Shown here piece after piece: positions 1 through 8,998 of a stretch of 64,000 nucleotides of DNA. The notes under the pieces were generated by a model that saw only the letters and a list, made by a program, of their open reading frames with translations, made no database searches and was not told the origin of the DNA. This stretch comes from Brucella pecoris (GTDB lineage: Bacteria; Pseudomonadota; Alphaproteobacteria; Rhizobiales; Rhizobiaceae), in NCBI RefSeq assembly GCF_006376675.1, contig NZ_VEWK01000012.1, positions 102,026 through 166,025 on the forward strand, in the 5' to 3' direction. Within the stretch, counting starts at the first letter, position 1. The number at the start of each line of letters is the position of its first letter. Position numbers and translations under genes: made by a program.

Positions 1-2
1 AA

Positions 3-617
3 GGTGAAACCAAAGCAATTGCCCGAGATCTCAGTTGGCCGGCCGGTATTTGCCTTGTAGATGATCTGACGGTGTTGGTTTCGGAGGCCTGGAAGCACCG
101 TGTTTTGCGATTGGGTAATGGCACCAACACCCATTATGCAGCTCTTGATGATCTGCCAGCGTATCCGGGGCGTCTTATACGGTCATCGACGGGTGGTTAT
201 TGGCTCACTTTATTTGCTGTTCGCTCCCAGTTGCAGGAATTCGTTTTGCGAGAACCTCGGTTTCTCCGTGAAATGATGGAGACGATAGAACCGGCTTACT
301 GGATAGCGCCATCGCTGGCGTCAGGTCGAAGCTTCAAAGAACCATTGCAGTCAGGTGGCGTTATTCGCCTTGGCATTCACAAACCATGGGCTCCTACGCG
401 CTCTTATGGTCTCGTAACCCGGTTGGACCCAGAGTTTCAGCCTGTCTGGAGCGCCCATAGTCGGGCTGATGGCAAGCGACATGGTGTAACGTCTATTGCC
501 GAGCACAATAGTGGTGTCCTCGTCACTGCGCGTGGCAATGATGAAGTTCTAGCCATTGCTCACACCGCGCTTGATGAACCGTTCGATCTTCACCTTTCTT
601 CGGAGGCGGTCACATGA
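3..617 (+). CDS. SMP-30/strictosidine-synthase-like protein, 5' end cut by window edge
   Basis: The reading frame is open from the first bases of the window, so the start lies upstream; the GTG at 72 is internal. The visible ~205 residues include WPAGI and TVLVSEAWKHRVLRL near the front, which resemble the blades of the SMP-30/gluconolactonase/strictosidine synthase beta-propeller group. Such proteins usually hydrolyse lactones or act on sugar derivatives. The stop overlaps the next ATG as ATGA at 614-617, so it is translationally coupled to the ABC ATPase and belongs to the same catabolic operon. The substrate cannot be told, and the missing N-terminus prevents a firmer family call. Confidence 0.6.
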   Translation, partial: GETKAIARDLSWPAGICLVDDLTVLVSEAWKHRVLRLGNGTNTHYAALDDLPAYPGRLIRSSTGGYWLTLFAVRSQLQEFVLREPRFLREMMETIEPAYWIAPSLASGRSFKEPLQSGGVIRLGIHKPWAPTRSYGLVTRLDPEFQPVWSAHSRADGKRHGVTSIAEHNSGVLVTARGNDEVLAIAHTALDEPFDLHLSSEAVT

Positions 618-2110
618 AGCCAGTGGTGGAACTCAAAAATGCAACGAAGGAATTTCGCGGAATTCCGGCATTCTCGGATGTGGATTTTCGGCTTGAGGCA
701 GGAGAAATCCACGCGTTGCTCGGTGAAAATGGTGCTGGAAAATCGACGCTCACCAAGGTTATCGCAGGCGTACACACGCTTTCAAAGGGGCAGCTGACTG
801 TCGATGGTAAGCCAGCGCGTTTTGCAACGCCTGCAGAAGGTTTGGCTCATGGTGTCGCCATGGTCTATCAGGAGAACAGCCTCGTTCCTTCCATGACTGT
901 TGCGCAGAATATCTATCTGGGTAATGAGAGTTTTCTCAACCGTCTGCGTGGAATTTATATATCGGCGCAGCAATTTCTGCAGTCGCTTAATTTTCATGTT
1001 GATCCATCGGCGATTGTCGGTTCACTTGGTGCTGCACAAAAGCAGATGGTCGAAATCGCCCGGGCCGTTCATCATAAGGCAAAGGTCATCATTTTCGATG
1101 AGCCTACGGCAACGCTCACACCAGAGGAAAAAAGCTACTTCTTCAAGCTTATCAAAAAGCTGAAAGCAGATGGGGTTTCCATCATCTTCATAAGTCATGC
1201 GCTGGAGGAAGCCCTGACAATTGCCGATCGTATTACGATATTGCGTGACGGGAAGGTCGTTGCGTCTGATGTAGCTTCTGCATTCGACCGGGAAAAGGTG
1301 ATCCAGTACATGGTTGGTCGCCAGCTCACAGGTGAGCTTTATGGAGATAAACATCGCGCCCCACGTAAGCGCGGGCACAAAATCGTTTCGGTTGAAAATC
1401 TCTCTATGGGGAAGATGGTGCGTAATACCTCTTTCTCTGTCTATGCCGGGCAGATAACCGGTCTGTTTGGTCTTGTCGGGTCGGGGCGTACCGAAACCCT
1501 CAAAGTGGTCTGCGGTGTGCTCAAACGTGATTTTTTCCATGGTGGCGAGATCAAAATTGACGGCCAATCGAAGCGTTATCGTGTGCCAGCACCGGCGGTG
1601 CGGGAAGGCATTGTCTATGTCACGGAAGAGCGAAAGGCCGAAGGGTTTTTCGAAACGATGAGTATTGCCGAGAATATCTATATGGGTGATGTGGGAGGAA
1701 AGGCATTTGGTGGGTTTAGCATTGTGTCGATGCGAGAGGCCCGTAATTTTGCAGAGATCTGGCGCAAACAGCTTAACATTCGTGCCATTGATCCGGATGC
1801 GAAGGTTATCGAGCTCTCCGGTGGTAATCAGCAGAAAGTGGTTATTGCCAAAGCTTTGGTACAGAAACCCCGGCTAGTTGTGTTTGATGAACCAACGCGT
1901 GGTGTCGATGTCGGGGCAATCGCGGAAATTCATGCCTTCATCAATCAACTAGCAGATGAAGGTATAGCGGTTTGTGTCATCTCTTCATATCTGCCAGAAA
2001 TTCTTACGCTTTCCGACAGAATACTGATCGCCAGGCAGGGTAAGATCGTCGAGGAAATGGATCGCCGCGTCGCCACGGAAGAGGCCATCATGTATGCGGC
2101 GGTACACTGA
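614..2110 (+). CDS. Sugar-type ABC transporter ATP-binding protein (RbsA/MglA family)
   Basis: A 498-residue tandem ATPase of the CUT2 (ribose/galactose) type. The first half has Walker A GENGAGKST near residue 38 and Walker B IIFDEPTATLT. The second half has the degenerate Walker A GLVGSGRTE usual for this family, an intact ELSGGNQQK signature and VVFDEPTRGVDVG. It would energise import through permeases that must lie left of the window. It overlaps the preceding gene by ATGA and the next by TGATG, so it sits inside an operon. Oddly, the binding protein two genes on is of the LivK type, not the RbsB type. Family assignment is firm; the substrate is unknown. Confidence 0.93.
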   Translation: MKPVVELKNATKEFRGIPAFSDVDFRLEAGEIHALLGENGAGKSTLTKVIAGVHTLSKGQLTVDGKPARFATPAEGLAHGVAMVYQENSLVPSMTVAQNIYLGNESFLNRLRGIYISAQQFLQSLNFHVDPSAIVGSLGAAQKQMVEIARAVHHKAKVIIFDEPTATLTPEEKSYFFKLIKKLKADGVSIIFISHALEEALTIADRITILRDGKVVASDVASAFDREKVIQYMVGRQLTGELYGDKHRAPRKRGHKIVSVENLSMGKMVRNTSFSVYAGQITGLFGLVGSGRTETLKVVCGVLKRDFFHGGEIKIDGQSKRYRVPAPAVREGIVYVTEERKAEGFFETMSIAENIYMGDVGGKAFGGFSIVSMREARNFAEIWRKQLNIRAIDPDAKVIELSGGNQQKVVIAKALVQKPRLVVFDEPTRGVDVGAIAEIHAFINQLADEGIAVCVISSYLPEILTLSDRILIARQGKIVEEMDRRVATEEAIMYAAVH

Positions 2111-2967
2111 TGTCCGACATCACAATTGTTGAAGTCGGACCACGCGACGGTTTGCAGAACGAAAAGCGCATCGTTCCGACTATCGACAAGTTGCGTTTGA
2201 TTGAGTTGCTGACCGATGCCGGTTTGTCACGCATTGAAGTAACTGCTTTTGTATCACCGCGTTGGGTGCCACAGATGGCCGATCATGAGACGGTGTTGCG
2301 CAATGTGCCACGGGCGAAGGGGGTGATACGTTCGGTGCTGGTGCCCAATGAAAAGGGCGCAGCCAATGCATTGGGTATTGGTGTTGAGGAAGTGGCGGTC
2401 TTTACCAGTGCGTCAGAAACATTCGCCCAACGGAATATAAACTGCTCCATAGCAGAAAGCATTGAGCGGTTTGTTCCGATTGCTGCGCTTGCGCACGAAT
2501 ACGGGGCAAGGTTGCGTGGCTATGTGTCTTGCACGACAGAGTGCCCTTTTGAAGGTCTCGTTGAGCCCCAAGCGACGACTCAGGTGGTGGCTGCACTGCG
2601 CACACTCGGCTGTGTGGAAATCGCTCTCGCCGACACGATTGGCTGCGCGTCACCTGATCAGGTCGATGCCATGCTTAAAAATGTTACCGCGCAGTTCTCA
2701 TCTGAAGAGTTGGCATGCCATTTTCACGACACATCCGGTCAGGCGCTCAAGAACATCGACATAGCTCTTGATTACGGTATTCGTGCTTTTGACAGTGCTG
2801 CGGGTGGACTTGGTGGGTGCCCCTATGCGCCGGGTGCAGCAGGAAATCTCAAAACATCGTCTCTTGTGCGGCACTTGCAGGAGAAGGGATATTCGACCGG
2901 GCTATCCCTAGCCGCCCTTGAACGGGCAGAGGCATTTGCTCAAAGCCTACGCTCAGAGCTGTTTTGA
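2110..2967 (+). CDS. Hydroxymethylglutaryl-CoA lyase family enzyme
   Basis: A 285-residue TIM-barrel lyase of the HMGL-like group. It starts with VEVGPRDGLQNE, the first catalytic strand with the metal/base Asp and Arg. HFHDTSGQAL near residue 202 holds the metal-binding His pair, and GGLGGCPYAPGAAGN near residue 236 is the cysteine-containing active-site loop. The known reaction is cleavage of 3-hydroxy-3-methylglutaryl-CoA to acetyl-CoA and acetoacetate, the last step of leucine breakdown; relatives cleave other branched 3-hydroxyacyl-CoA compounds. No other leucine-pathway genes are nearby. Its place between an ABC ATPase and a binding protein suggests it acts on the imported compound. The family is certain, the exact substrate not. 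Confidence 0.85.
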   Translation: MSDITIVEVGPRDGLQNEKRIVPTIDKLRLIELLTDAGLSRIEVTAFVSPRWVPQMADHETVLRNVPRAKGVIRSVLVPNEKGAANALGIGVEEVAVFTSASETFAQRNINCSIAESIERFVPIAALAHEYGARLRGYVSCTTECPFEGLVEPQATTQVVAALRTLGCVEIALADTIGCASPDQVDAMLKNVTAQFSSEELACHFHDTSGQALKNIDIALDYGIRAFDSAAGGLGGCPYAPGAAGNLKTSSLVRHLQEKGYSTGLSLAALERAEAFAQSLRSELF

Positions 2968-3003
2968 TTGCTGAAAATAATCTGCATTGGGAGGTGCATC
3001 AAT

Positions 3004-4227
3004 ATGGGAATATCTTTGAAGTTTCTAGGCAGCACACTGTGTCTGACCGCAATGCTTGCCTCGTCTGCAAGTGTCGCTCAGGAAAAGATAAGCGACGGTG
3101 TCGTGCGCATAGGCCTCATTGAAGATATGAGCGGCGTCTATGCTGATATCACTGGTATGGGGGCAATCACAGCCGCGCAAATGGCCGTAGACGAGTTTGG
3201 CGGAACCGTTCTTGGTATGCCGATTGAAATTGTGAGTGCGGATCATCAGAACAAGCCCGATATCGGCGGAGCTATTGCCCGAAAATGGCTCGATGAAGAT
3301 AAAGTTGACGCAATCCTCGACGTCGCGTCCTCCTCTCCGGCGCTTGCGGCTCTTGAAGTTGCAAAACAGAAAAATAAATTGATTGTCTTGAGTTCCCCCG
3401 GATCACTGCGCATAACGAATGATCTTTGTGGTCCCTATGTCATGCATTGGGCCTATGACACATACGCAATTGCCCATACGACGGGGCAGGCCCTCGTCGA
3501 TCAGGGCATGAATAGCTGGTACTTTGTTACGGCGGATTATGCATTTGGGCATGGTCTTGAAAAAGAGACAGGCGATGTCGTGAAAGCGCGTGGGGGCACG
3601 GTTCTGGGCAGTACCCGCTTGCCGGTTGGAACCAGCGATTTTGCATCAGTTCTACTGACGGCTCAGGGATCTGGCGCGAATGTCGTAGCACTCGCAAACG
3701 CTGGTGCCGATACGATCAACTCCGTGAAGCAGGCAGCGCAATTTGGCCTTACGCAAGCCGGGCAAAAGGTTGCAACCCTTGGCGGATTTATCAATGACGT
3801 TCACGGTCTCGGACTTGAAGAAGCGCAGGGTCTAACGATTGTGGAAGCCAGCTATTGGGACATGAATGATGAAACCCGAGCTTGGTCAAAGCGCTTTTTT
3901 GAACAGCGCAAAGCTATGCCAAACATGCTGCAAACAGGCGTCTATTCTTCTGTTTTACATTATCTGCGGGCGATCAAGGAAGCTGGTACTGATGATACAG
4001 AGCAGGTGGTTGCGAAAATGCGGGAGCTGCCGGTGAATGACGTTTTCTATAAAAACGGCCATGTCCGTGACGACGGTCGTATGATGCACGAAATGTATCT
4101 GTTTGAAGTCAAGACACCCACAGAATCCAAAGGCGAATGGGACTACTATAAGTTGTTGGCGACTATTCCACCTGAAAACGCCTTCCAACCTTTGGAAAAA
4201 TCGGAATGCTCGCTTGTGAAGAAATAG
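3004..4227 (+). CDS. ABC transporter substrate-binding protein, LivK/branched-chain amino acid type
   Basis: A 407-residue exported binding protein. I place the start at ATG 3004 because GGGAGG lies 8 bases upstream and the N-terminus then forms a clean signal peptide ending near AQEK; the frame also extends up to a TTG at 2968. The mature start, GVVRIGLIEDMSGVYADITGMG, is typical of Peripla_BP_6 (LivK, amide and urea binders). It closes the operon begun upstream and is followed by a perfect 10-bp hairpin at 4261-4290. Pairing a LivK-type receptor with an RbsA-type ATPase is unusual. The ligand is unknown. Confidence 0.85.
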   Translation: MGISLKFLGSTLCLTAMLASSASVAQEKISDGVVRIGLIEDMSGVYADITGMGAITAAQMAVDEFGGTVLGMPIEIVSADHQNKPDIGGAIARKWLDEDKVDAILDVASSSPALAALEVAKQKNKLIVLSSPGSLRITNDLCGPYVMHWAYDTYAIAHTTGQALVDQGMNSWYFVTADYAFGHGLEKETGDVVKARGGTVLGSTRLPVGTSDFASVLLTAQGSGANVVALANAGADTINSVKQAAQFGLTQAGQKVATLGGFINDVHGLGLEEAQGLTIVEASYWDMNDETRAWSKRFFEQRKAMPNMLQTGVYSSVLHYLRAIKEAGTDDTEQVVAKMRELPVNDVFYKNGHVRDDGRMMHEMYLFEVKTPTESKGEWDYYKLLATIPPENAFQPLEKSECSLVKK

Positions 4228-4260
4228 CTCGCTTTACGGTGGTTAAGCATTTTTAACGGA

Positions 4261-4290
4261 TTCGTTCGCCAGCCATGTTTGGCGAACGAA
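4261..4290 (+). terminator. Stem-loop after the LivK-type binding protein gene
   Basis: TTCGTTCGCC at 4261-4270 pairs perfectly with GGCGAACGAA at 4281-4290 around a 10-base loop, 34 bases after the stop codon. No U-run follows, so it may be a weak terminator or an mRNA 3' stabilising hairpin. Confidence 0.5.
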
Positions 4291-4543
4291 CAAATACCGA
4301 CTCCGGATTTGGGTATAGGTGAGGATCGCACACCGAAATCGACCGCTGTACCGTCAATGGGGATCATGATGAGGTACAAAACTATGCAAAATTCGGGATT
4401 GACTGCTCGAACAATCGCAGGAATCGTTGGTTGCATGCCCCCGCAACCAAACACTCCTGAAAATACTGGATGCTTTGTGCATACGCCATCCTGCTCGTAG
4501 CTGTACGGCTTGTGCAAGCTTCATGGACCAGCCCGTTCGACCT

Positions 4544-4570
4544 AAAATCGATTCACTGGATCGATTTTTT
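4544..4570 (+). terminator. Rho-independent terminator
   Basis: AAAATCGAT at 4544-4552 pairs with ATCGATTTT at 4560-4568 around a 7-base loop, and the right arm runs into a T tract. The stem is A/T-flanked on both sides, so it could act in either direction. It stands between two tRNA-like debris segments and serves no visible gene. Confidence 0.65.
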
Positions 4571-4585
4571 AACGGTCTCATCTCA

Positions 4586-4677
4586 TCAGGCTCATAACCT
4601 GAAGGGTGAGGAGGACAAGGAAGTGATCCTGTGAATCAATTCCCCGACGAACGGTTCAAATCCTGCCACCGCAACCA
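4586..4677 (+). pseudogene. Broken initiator (fMet)-type tRNA
   Basis: Positions 4586-4605 form a perfect anticodon arm (TCAGG, loop CTCATAA with CAT anticodon, CCTGA). Positions 4652-4677 look like a T-loop plus acceptor end with encoded CCA (GGTTCAAATCC ... CCGCAACCA). Both match initiator tRNA-Met as I remember it. In a working tRNA these pieces are about 5 bases apart; here 46 bases separate them. The T stem does not pair well, and no 5' acceptor strand (expected GCGGTGG) or D arm lies upstream. It is followed by a tRNA-style terminator at 4689. I read it as a tRNA remnant, not a functional gene. Confidence 0.55.
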
Positions 4678-4688
4678 AATCAACAAAA

Positions 4689-4716
4689 ACCCCGTGGCAA
4701 CCCCACGGGGTTTTTT
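4689..4716 (+). terminator. Rho-independent terminator (bidirectional)
   Basis: ACCCCGTGG at 4689-4697 pairs with CCACGGGGT at 4703-4711; an A tract precedes and six T follow. It sits 12 bases after the CCA end of the tRNA remnant, the usual place for a tRNA terminator. Confidence 0.8.
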
Positions 4717-4821
4717 GCATTTATGAATGAAATTCTGCCTGGGAAGCGACTTCGCGTATTGTATCATACGCAACCATTGGAGCTTTCTGATCCCTCGAAT
4801 ATGCTCAACGTAATCAAGACT

Positions 4822-4933
4822 TGGAGCGCATCTCGAAAAACGTCAAGCGCCCAGCCAGCATCACAACAAGAGGCGCGTCAAAACAAACAGATTAGAGCGC
4901 CCATCTCTTCAAGCAAATCAAAACGCGCTCTAA
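4822..4933. repeat. Degenerate composite TAGAGC-type intergenic repeat
   Basis: A decayed copy of the GAGCGCATC ... GCGCGTCAAAACAAA module (about 4822-4890) is followed by the module starting TAGAGCGCC and ending AAACGCGCTCTAA (4893-4933). The same two modules in the same order occur, better preserved, at 51594-51697. Confidence 0.6.
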
Positions 4934-5067
4934 TGGGGAGCACACTGCCAGCCTTGGAATAGAGCGCGATAGCGCGAGCTTTGATCGCGCGTATTGGCTT
5001 GTTGCCTGGTGAGCTGAACCGGACATTTGATACCCACAAGCCAGATCGGGAACGGTTCCGAGCAGGA

Positions 5068-7461
5068 TCAGCCAGCTTGTCCATTTTGTTTGTATGGCCA
5101 TCTCCAATCCTTTATTTCCGGCATGTCCTCGCCATGCTCGCGAATATAGCGCTTGTGAAGTGTCAGTTTCTCCTCGAATTCAGCTATTAGGGGGGCAGCA
5201 ATATCTTCAGTCAGCGGCAGTCGTCCGATTGCCTCCATTGCGAGATGGAACCGGTCGAGTTCATTCAAGACCGTCATATCGAACGGAGTTGTGGTCGTTC
5301 CCTGTTCGATGAAGCCACGTACGTGGAAGTTGGGATGGTTGGTGCGTTTGTAGACGAGCCTGTGAATGAGATAGGGATAGCCGTGATAAGCAAAAATTAC
5401 TGGCCGGTTGGTTGTGAAGATCCGGTCGAACGCGTCATCGGCAAGGCCGTGCGGGTGATGTTGTGGTGACTGGAGCACCATTAGATCCACGACATTCACC
5501 ACACGGATGCGCAAATGCGGCAAAGACCGGCGCAGAAGATCGACTGCGGCAAGAGTTTCCATCGTCGGAACATCGCCCGCGCAGGCCATGACGATATCTG
5601 GTTCCAGACCGTCCTCGGTTCCGGCCCAATCCCATATGCCAAGACCGGCCTCGCAATGGCGCGCGGCTTCATCCATGGATAGCCATTGCGGTTCCGGTTG
5701 CTTTCCCGCGACAATAACGTTCACGCGATCCCAGGTTTTCAGGCAATGGTCGCCAACCCACAGCAACGTATTGGCATCGGGTGGGAAATAGACGCGGATG
5801 ATGTCAGCACTTTTATTGGCGACAAGATCGACGAAACCGGGGTCCTGATGCGAGAATCCATTATGATCCTGACGCCACACATGAGACGTCAGGAGATAGT
5901 TGAGGGAGGAGACGGGCTTTCGCCATTCCAATTCGCGCGCAACCTGCAGCCATTTTGCATGCTGGTTGAACATGGAATCAACGATATGGATGAAAGCCTC
6001 GTAGCAGGAGAAGAAGCCGTGCCTACCGGTCAGCAGATAGCCTTCCAGCCAGCCCTGGCATAGGTTCTCGCTCAACACTTCCATCACGCGACCATCGGCT
6101 GAAAGATGATCGTCTATGTCGAGGGTTTCAGCCATCCATACACGGTCACTGGCATCGAAAACAGCGCTGAGGCGGTTCGAGGCGGTTTCATCTGGACCAA
6201 ACACGCGAAAATTCTTCTCAGGTTCGTTCAGCTTGAGCACGTCGCGCAGATATTCGCCAAGTATCTTCGTCGACTGAGCGTCTGTTGACCCCGGTTCAGT
6301 GACGTCAACGGCATATTGGCGAAAGTCGGGCGTATGAAGTTCCTTGCGCAGTAGCCCGCCATTTGCGTGTGGATTGGCACCCATGCGTAACGCGCCTTTC
6401 GGCGCAAGCGCTCGCAGTTCAGGTTTCAATGCGCCCTTTTCGTCAAACAAGTCCTGCGGATCATAGCTTTTCATCCAGTTCTCGAGGATCTTGCGATGCG
6501 CATCATTTTCACGGCAGTTGGCGACGGGTACCTGATGTGAGCGCCAGTAGTTCTCAACGATGAGACCGTCGACTTCCTTCGGACCGGTCCAGCCTTTCGG
6601 GCTGCGCAGAATGATCATTGGCCAGCGGGGACGTTCCGACGATTTGACATCGGCATTCTTCTTGATCTTCTCGATCTGTGTGAAGATTGTATCGAGCGTT
6701 GCCGCCATTTTCTGATGCATGGCTTCGGGTTCGCTGCCTTCGACGAAGAACGGCTCATAGCCGTATCCCTTGAAGAGATCGGTTAGATCGTCATCGGAAA
6801 GACGGGCAAGGACCGTGGGGTTTGCAATCTTATAGCCGTTCAGATGCAGGATGGGCAGCACGGCACCATCGCGCGCCGGATTGAGAAACTTGTTGGAATG
6901 CCACGAGGTTGCAAGAGTTCCCGTTTCCGCTTCGCCATCGCCAACCACACAAGCGACAACGAGACCGGGATTGTCGAAAGCGGCGCCATACGCATGTACC
7001 AGCGCATATCCAAGTTCACCGCCTTCGTGGATGGAACCTGGTGTTTCCGGCGCGACATGGCTTGGAATGCCGCCGGGAAAGGAAAACTGCCGGAACAGCT
7101 TGCGCATGCCCGCTTCGTCCTCACTTACCGTAGGGTATATTTCAGAATAGGAACCTTCGAGATAGGTGTTCGCCACCATGCCCGGCCCGCCGTGACCCGG
7201 CCCGCATATGTAGATTACATTGGCACTCCTTTCCTGAATGATGCGATTGAGATGCGCATATATGAAGTTGAGGCCGGGCGTCGTGCCCCAGTGCCCCAGC
7301 AATCTTGGCTTGATATGCTCCGGCTCCAGCGCTTTGCGCAGCAAGGGATTTTCCATCAGGTAAATCTGCCCGACGGAAAGATAGTTTGCGGCTCTCCAAT
7401 AACGATCGATCAGTGCAAGTTGCTGCGGTGCCAAGGGGCCGTGGGCTGTTGTTTTGCTCAT
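5068..7461 (-). CDS. xfp: Xylulose-5-phosphate/fructose-6-phosphate phosphoketolase
   Basis: A 797-residue thiamine-diphosphate enzyme of the usual family length. It shows the phosphoketolase signatures EGGELGYAL near residue 147 and GDGEAETGTLATSWHSNKF near residue 178 (thiamine-diphosphate binding), and ENLCQGWLEGYLLTGRHG in the middle domain. It splits xylulose-5-P (or fructose-6-P) with phosphate into acetyl-phosphate and glyceraldehyde-3-P (or erythrose-4-P). Its ATG overlaps the ackA stop as ATGA (7458-7461), so it is the second gene of an ackA-xfp operon whose products together turn pentose phosphates into acetate and ATP. Cytoplasmic. Confident call. Confidence 0.97.
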   Translation of the reverse strand: MSKTTAHGPLAPQQLALIDRYWRAANYLSVGQIYLMENPLLRKALEPEHIKPRLLGHWGTTPGLNFIYAHLNRIIQERSANVIYICGPGHGGPGMVANTYLEGSYSEIYPTVSEDEAGMRKLFRQFSFPGGIPSHVAPETPGSIHEGGELGYALVHAYGAAFDNPGLVVACVVGDGEAETGTLATSWHSNKFLNPARDGAVLPILHLNGYKIANPTVLARLSDDDLTDLFKGYGYEPFFVEGSEPEAMHQKMAATLDTIFTQIEKIKKNADVKSSERPRWPMIILRSPKGWTGPKEVDGLIVENYWRSHQVPVANCRENDAHRKILENWMKSYDPQDLFDEKGALKPELRALAPKGALRMGANPHANGGLLRKELHTPDFRQYAVDVTEPGSTDAQSTKILGEYLRDVLKLNEPEKNFRVFGPDETASNRLSAVFDASDRVWMAETLDIDDHLSADGRVMEVLSENLCQGWLEGYLLTGRHGFFSCYEAFIHIVDSMFNQHAKWLQVARELEWRKPVSSLNYLLTSHVWRQDHNGFSHQDPGFVDLVANKSADIIRVYFPPDANTLLWVGDHCLKTWDRVNVIVAGKQPEPQWLSMDEAARHCEAGLGIWDWAGTEDGLEPDIVMACAGDVPTMETLAAVDLLRRSLPHLRIRVVNVVDLMVLQSPQHHPHGLADDAFDRIFTTNRPVIFAYHGYPYLIHRLVYKRTNHPNFHVRGFIEQGTTTTPFDMTVLNELDRFHLAMEAIGRLPLTEDIAAPLIAEFEEKLTLHKRYIREHGEDMPEIKDWRWPYKQNGQAG

Positions 7462-8690
7462 GCTCTGTCTCCTTCGCTGATTGATACACAGTCGCGCCGG
7501 GGTGCGGTTGCTGCAGTGTTCTGGATGGCCTCTCTTGTTTCAGAGGCGATGATCTGTTCTTCATCGGTAGCAAGTACGAACGCTGCCGCCCGACACGATC
7601 GGTTCGTGATCCGAAAAGCACTGGCATCGTTGGCAGATGCATCGATTTCAAAACCGAGCCAGGCGAGGCGCTGGCAGACCGCCTCACGGATTGCGGGTTG
7701 GTGTTCTCCGATTCCTGCAGTGAAGATGAGAGCGTCGAGACCGCCAAGCGTGGCCGCAAGGCGGCAGATCTCTCCGGCTATGCGCGCAGTGAAGATGGCA
7801 AGCGTTTCCCGGGCTCGTACGTCATCGCTTGCAAGCAGGTCACGCGTATCACCACTCAGCCCCGACATTCCGAGCAGGCCGGAGCGATGATACAGGAGAT
7901 CCGAAAGCTCATCGGCCTGCATATTTTCCTGTTGCAACAAATGCAGAAGAACGCCTGGATCGAGGGCTCCACAACGTGTGGCCATCGGAATGCCGTCAAG
8001 TGTTGAGAAGCTCATGCTGGTATCGACGCTTTTACCACCATTCATGGCGCATAAACTGGCCCCACTTCCCAGATGGGCAGCAACGATTTTTCCACCTGCA
8101 AGCTTCGGCTCCCGGAGGGAAAAATTGCTGATGATGGATTTGTAGGACAAGCCGTGAAAGCCATATCGTTTTATCCCACGCTCATGGAAGTCGCGCGGAA
8201 TTGCAAAACGTCGGACGGTATCCGGTATGGTCTGATGAAAGGCGGTATCGAAGGAAGCTGATTGTGCAAGATGCGGAAAGAGGTGCCGGATAGCCTTTAT
8301 CAGTGCGACACTTTTCGGCTGGTGAAGCGGGGCGAACATGGACAAGCGTTCGATAGCGTCGATATATTTGTCGTCTAACAATATCGGTTCAGCGAATTGG
8401 TCGCCGCCAAAGACGACGCGATGGCCGACGGCCAGAATGTTTGTCGGATTGATATGGTCCGACAGTTTTGCGAACAATTCTTCGAGAATGGTGACTATAT
8501 CGTCGGTGCCTGTAGCCGACAGCGTAATGTTCAGGTTTCCTTTTTCGCCGCGCAACCGAAAGGTCAACGGCGTACCGTTCAGATCGATTTCACCTCTCGA
8601 TACCTTCCGAATTTTCGGCCCGTCATATGCGAATGTGCCGATCTTCACGGTCGAAGAACCGGCATTGAACGTAACAAGCTGCTTGTCCAC
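7458..8690 (-). CDS. ackA: Acetate kinase
   Basis: A 410-residue ASKHA-fold kinase. I choose the GTG at 8690 because the protein then begins VDKQLVTFNAGSSTVKIG, the conserved first strand of acetate kinases (usual length about 400); the frame runs open to 8885 but the extra 65 residues do not resemble the family. Other motifs are AHLGSGASLCA, DTSMSFSTLDGIPMATRCG (a variant of the usual DTSMGxTPLEG) and FTAGIGEH. It makes ATP and acetate from acetyl-phosphate, here probably the product of the overlapping xfp. A GGGGGCG lies just upstream of the start. Confidence 0.94.
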   Translation of the reverse strand: MDKQLVTFNAGSSTVKIGTFAYDGPKIRKVSRGEIDLNGTPLTFRLRGEKGNLNITLSATGTDDIVTILEELFAKLSDHINPTNILAVGHRVVFGGDQFAEPILLDDKYIDAIERLSMFAPLHQPKSVALIKAIRHLFPHLAQSASFDTAFHQTIPDTVRRFAIPRDFHERGIKRYGFHGLSYKSIISNFSLREPKLAGGKIVAAHLGSGASLCAMNGGKSVDTSMSFSTLDGIPMATRCGALDPGVLLHLLQQENMQADELSDLLYHRSGLLGMSGLSGDTRDLLASDDVRARETLAIFTARIAGEICRLAATLGGLDALIFTAGIGEHQPAIREAVCQRLAWLGFEIDASANDASAFRITNRSCRAAAFVLATDEEQIIASETREAIQNTAATAPRRDCVSISEGDRA

Positions 8691-8998
8691 GCGGCGCCCC
8701 CTTGTTCGTGGCGGATGTGGTACAACATAGAGGAATGTTTCGAGCTGGCGATATGCCCAGTGCAGATCTTCTGATTTATTCTGGCGCTCAGGGTTTGTGG
8801 TCCAGAATGCCCGCCAATGCGGCGTTGAACTTGGCGAAAACACCCAACCGCAACTTTGTCGGGAACAAAACGGCTCCAGATTCATTTAATTGGAGCGTTT
8901 GTCCGGGAATCATCGGATGATTTGCTGTGTCCAGGTTTCCGATCACGAAAAATCGGGAGTTTGGGGGCATTTCGATTTTTCAACGATTGGAGTTCATT

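Larger units (their letters stand above)
4228..5067. other. Gene-poor gap with tRNA debris, terminators and repeats
   Basis: I find no credible protein gene in these 840 bases; the short frames present lack ribosome-binding sites and recognisable sequence. It holds, in order: the stem-loop at 4261-4290, a small hairpin TGGTTGC/GCAACCA at 4428-4449, an intrinsic terminator at 4544-4570, two fragments of an fMet-type tRNA at 4586-4677, an intrinsic terminator at 4689-4716, and a degenerate TAGAGC repeat pair at 4822-4933. A 7-bp hairpin (GCGCGAT/ATCGCGC, 4964-4990) lies downstream of the xfp stop and may end that transcript. Confidence 0.6.

Noticed and set aside
4571..4690. Possible tmRNA (ssrA) or intact tRNA
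   Set aside because: No tag-peptide reading frame, no 5' acceptor strand and a poorly paired T stem; only separate fMet-like pieces are present.
6844..7890. Plus-strand open frame of 348 codons across xfp and ackA
   Set aside because: It spans the junction of two confidently assigned minus-strand genes and has no ribosome site or known motifs.
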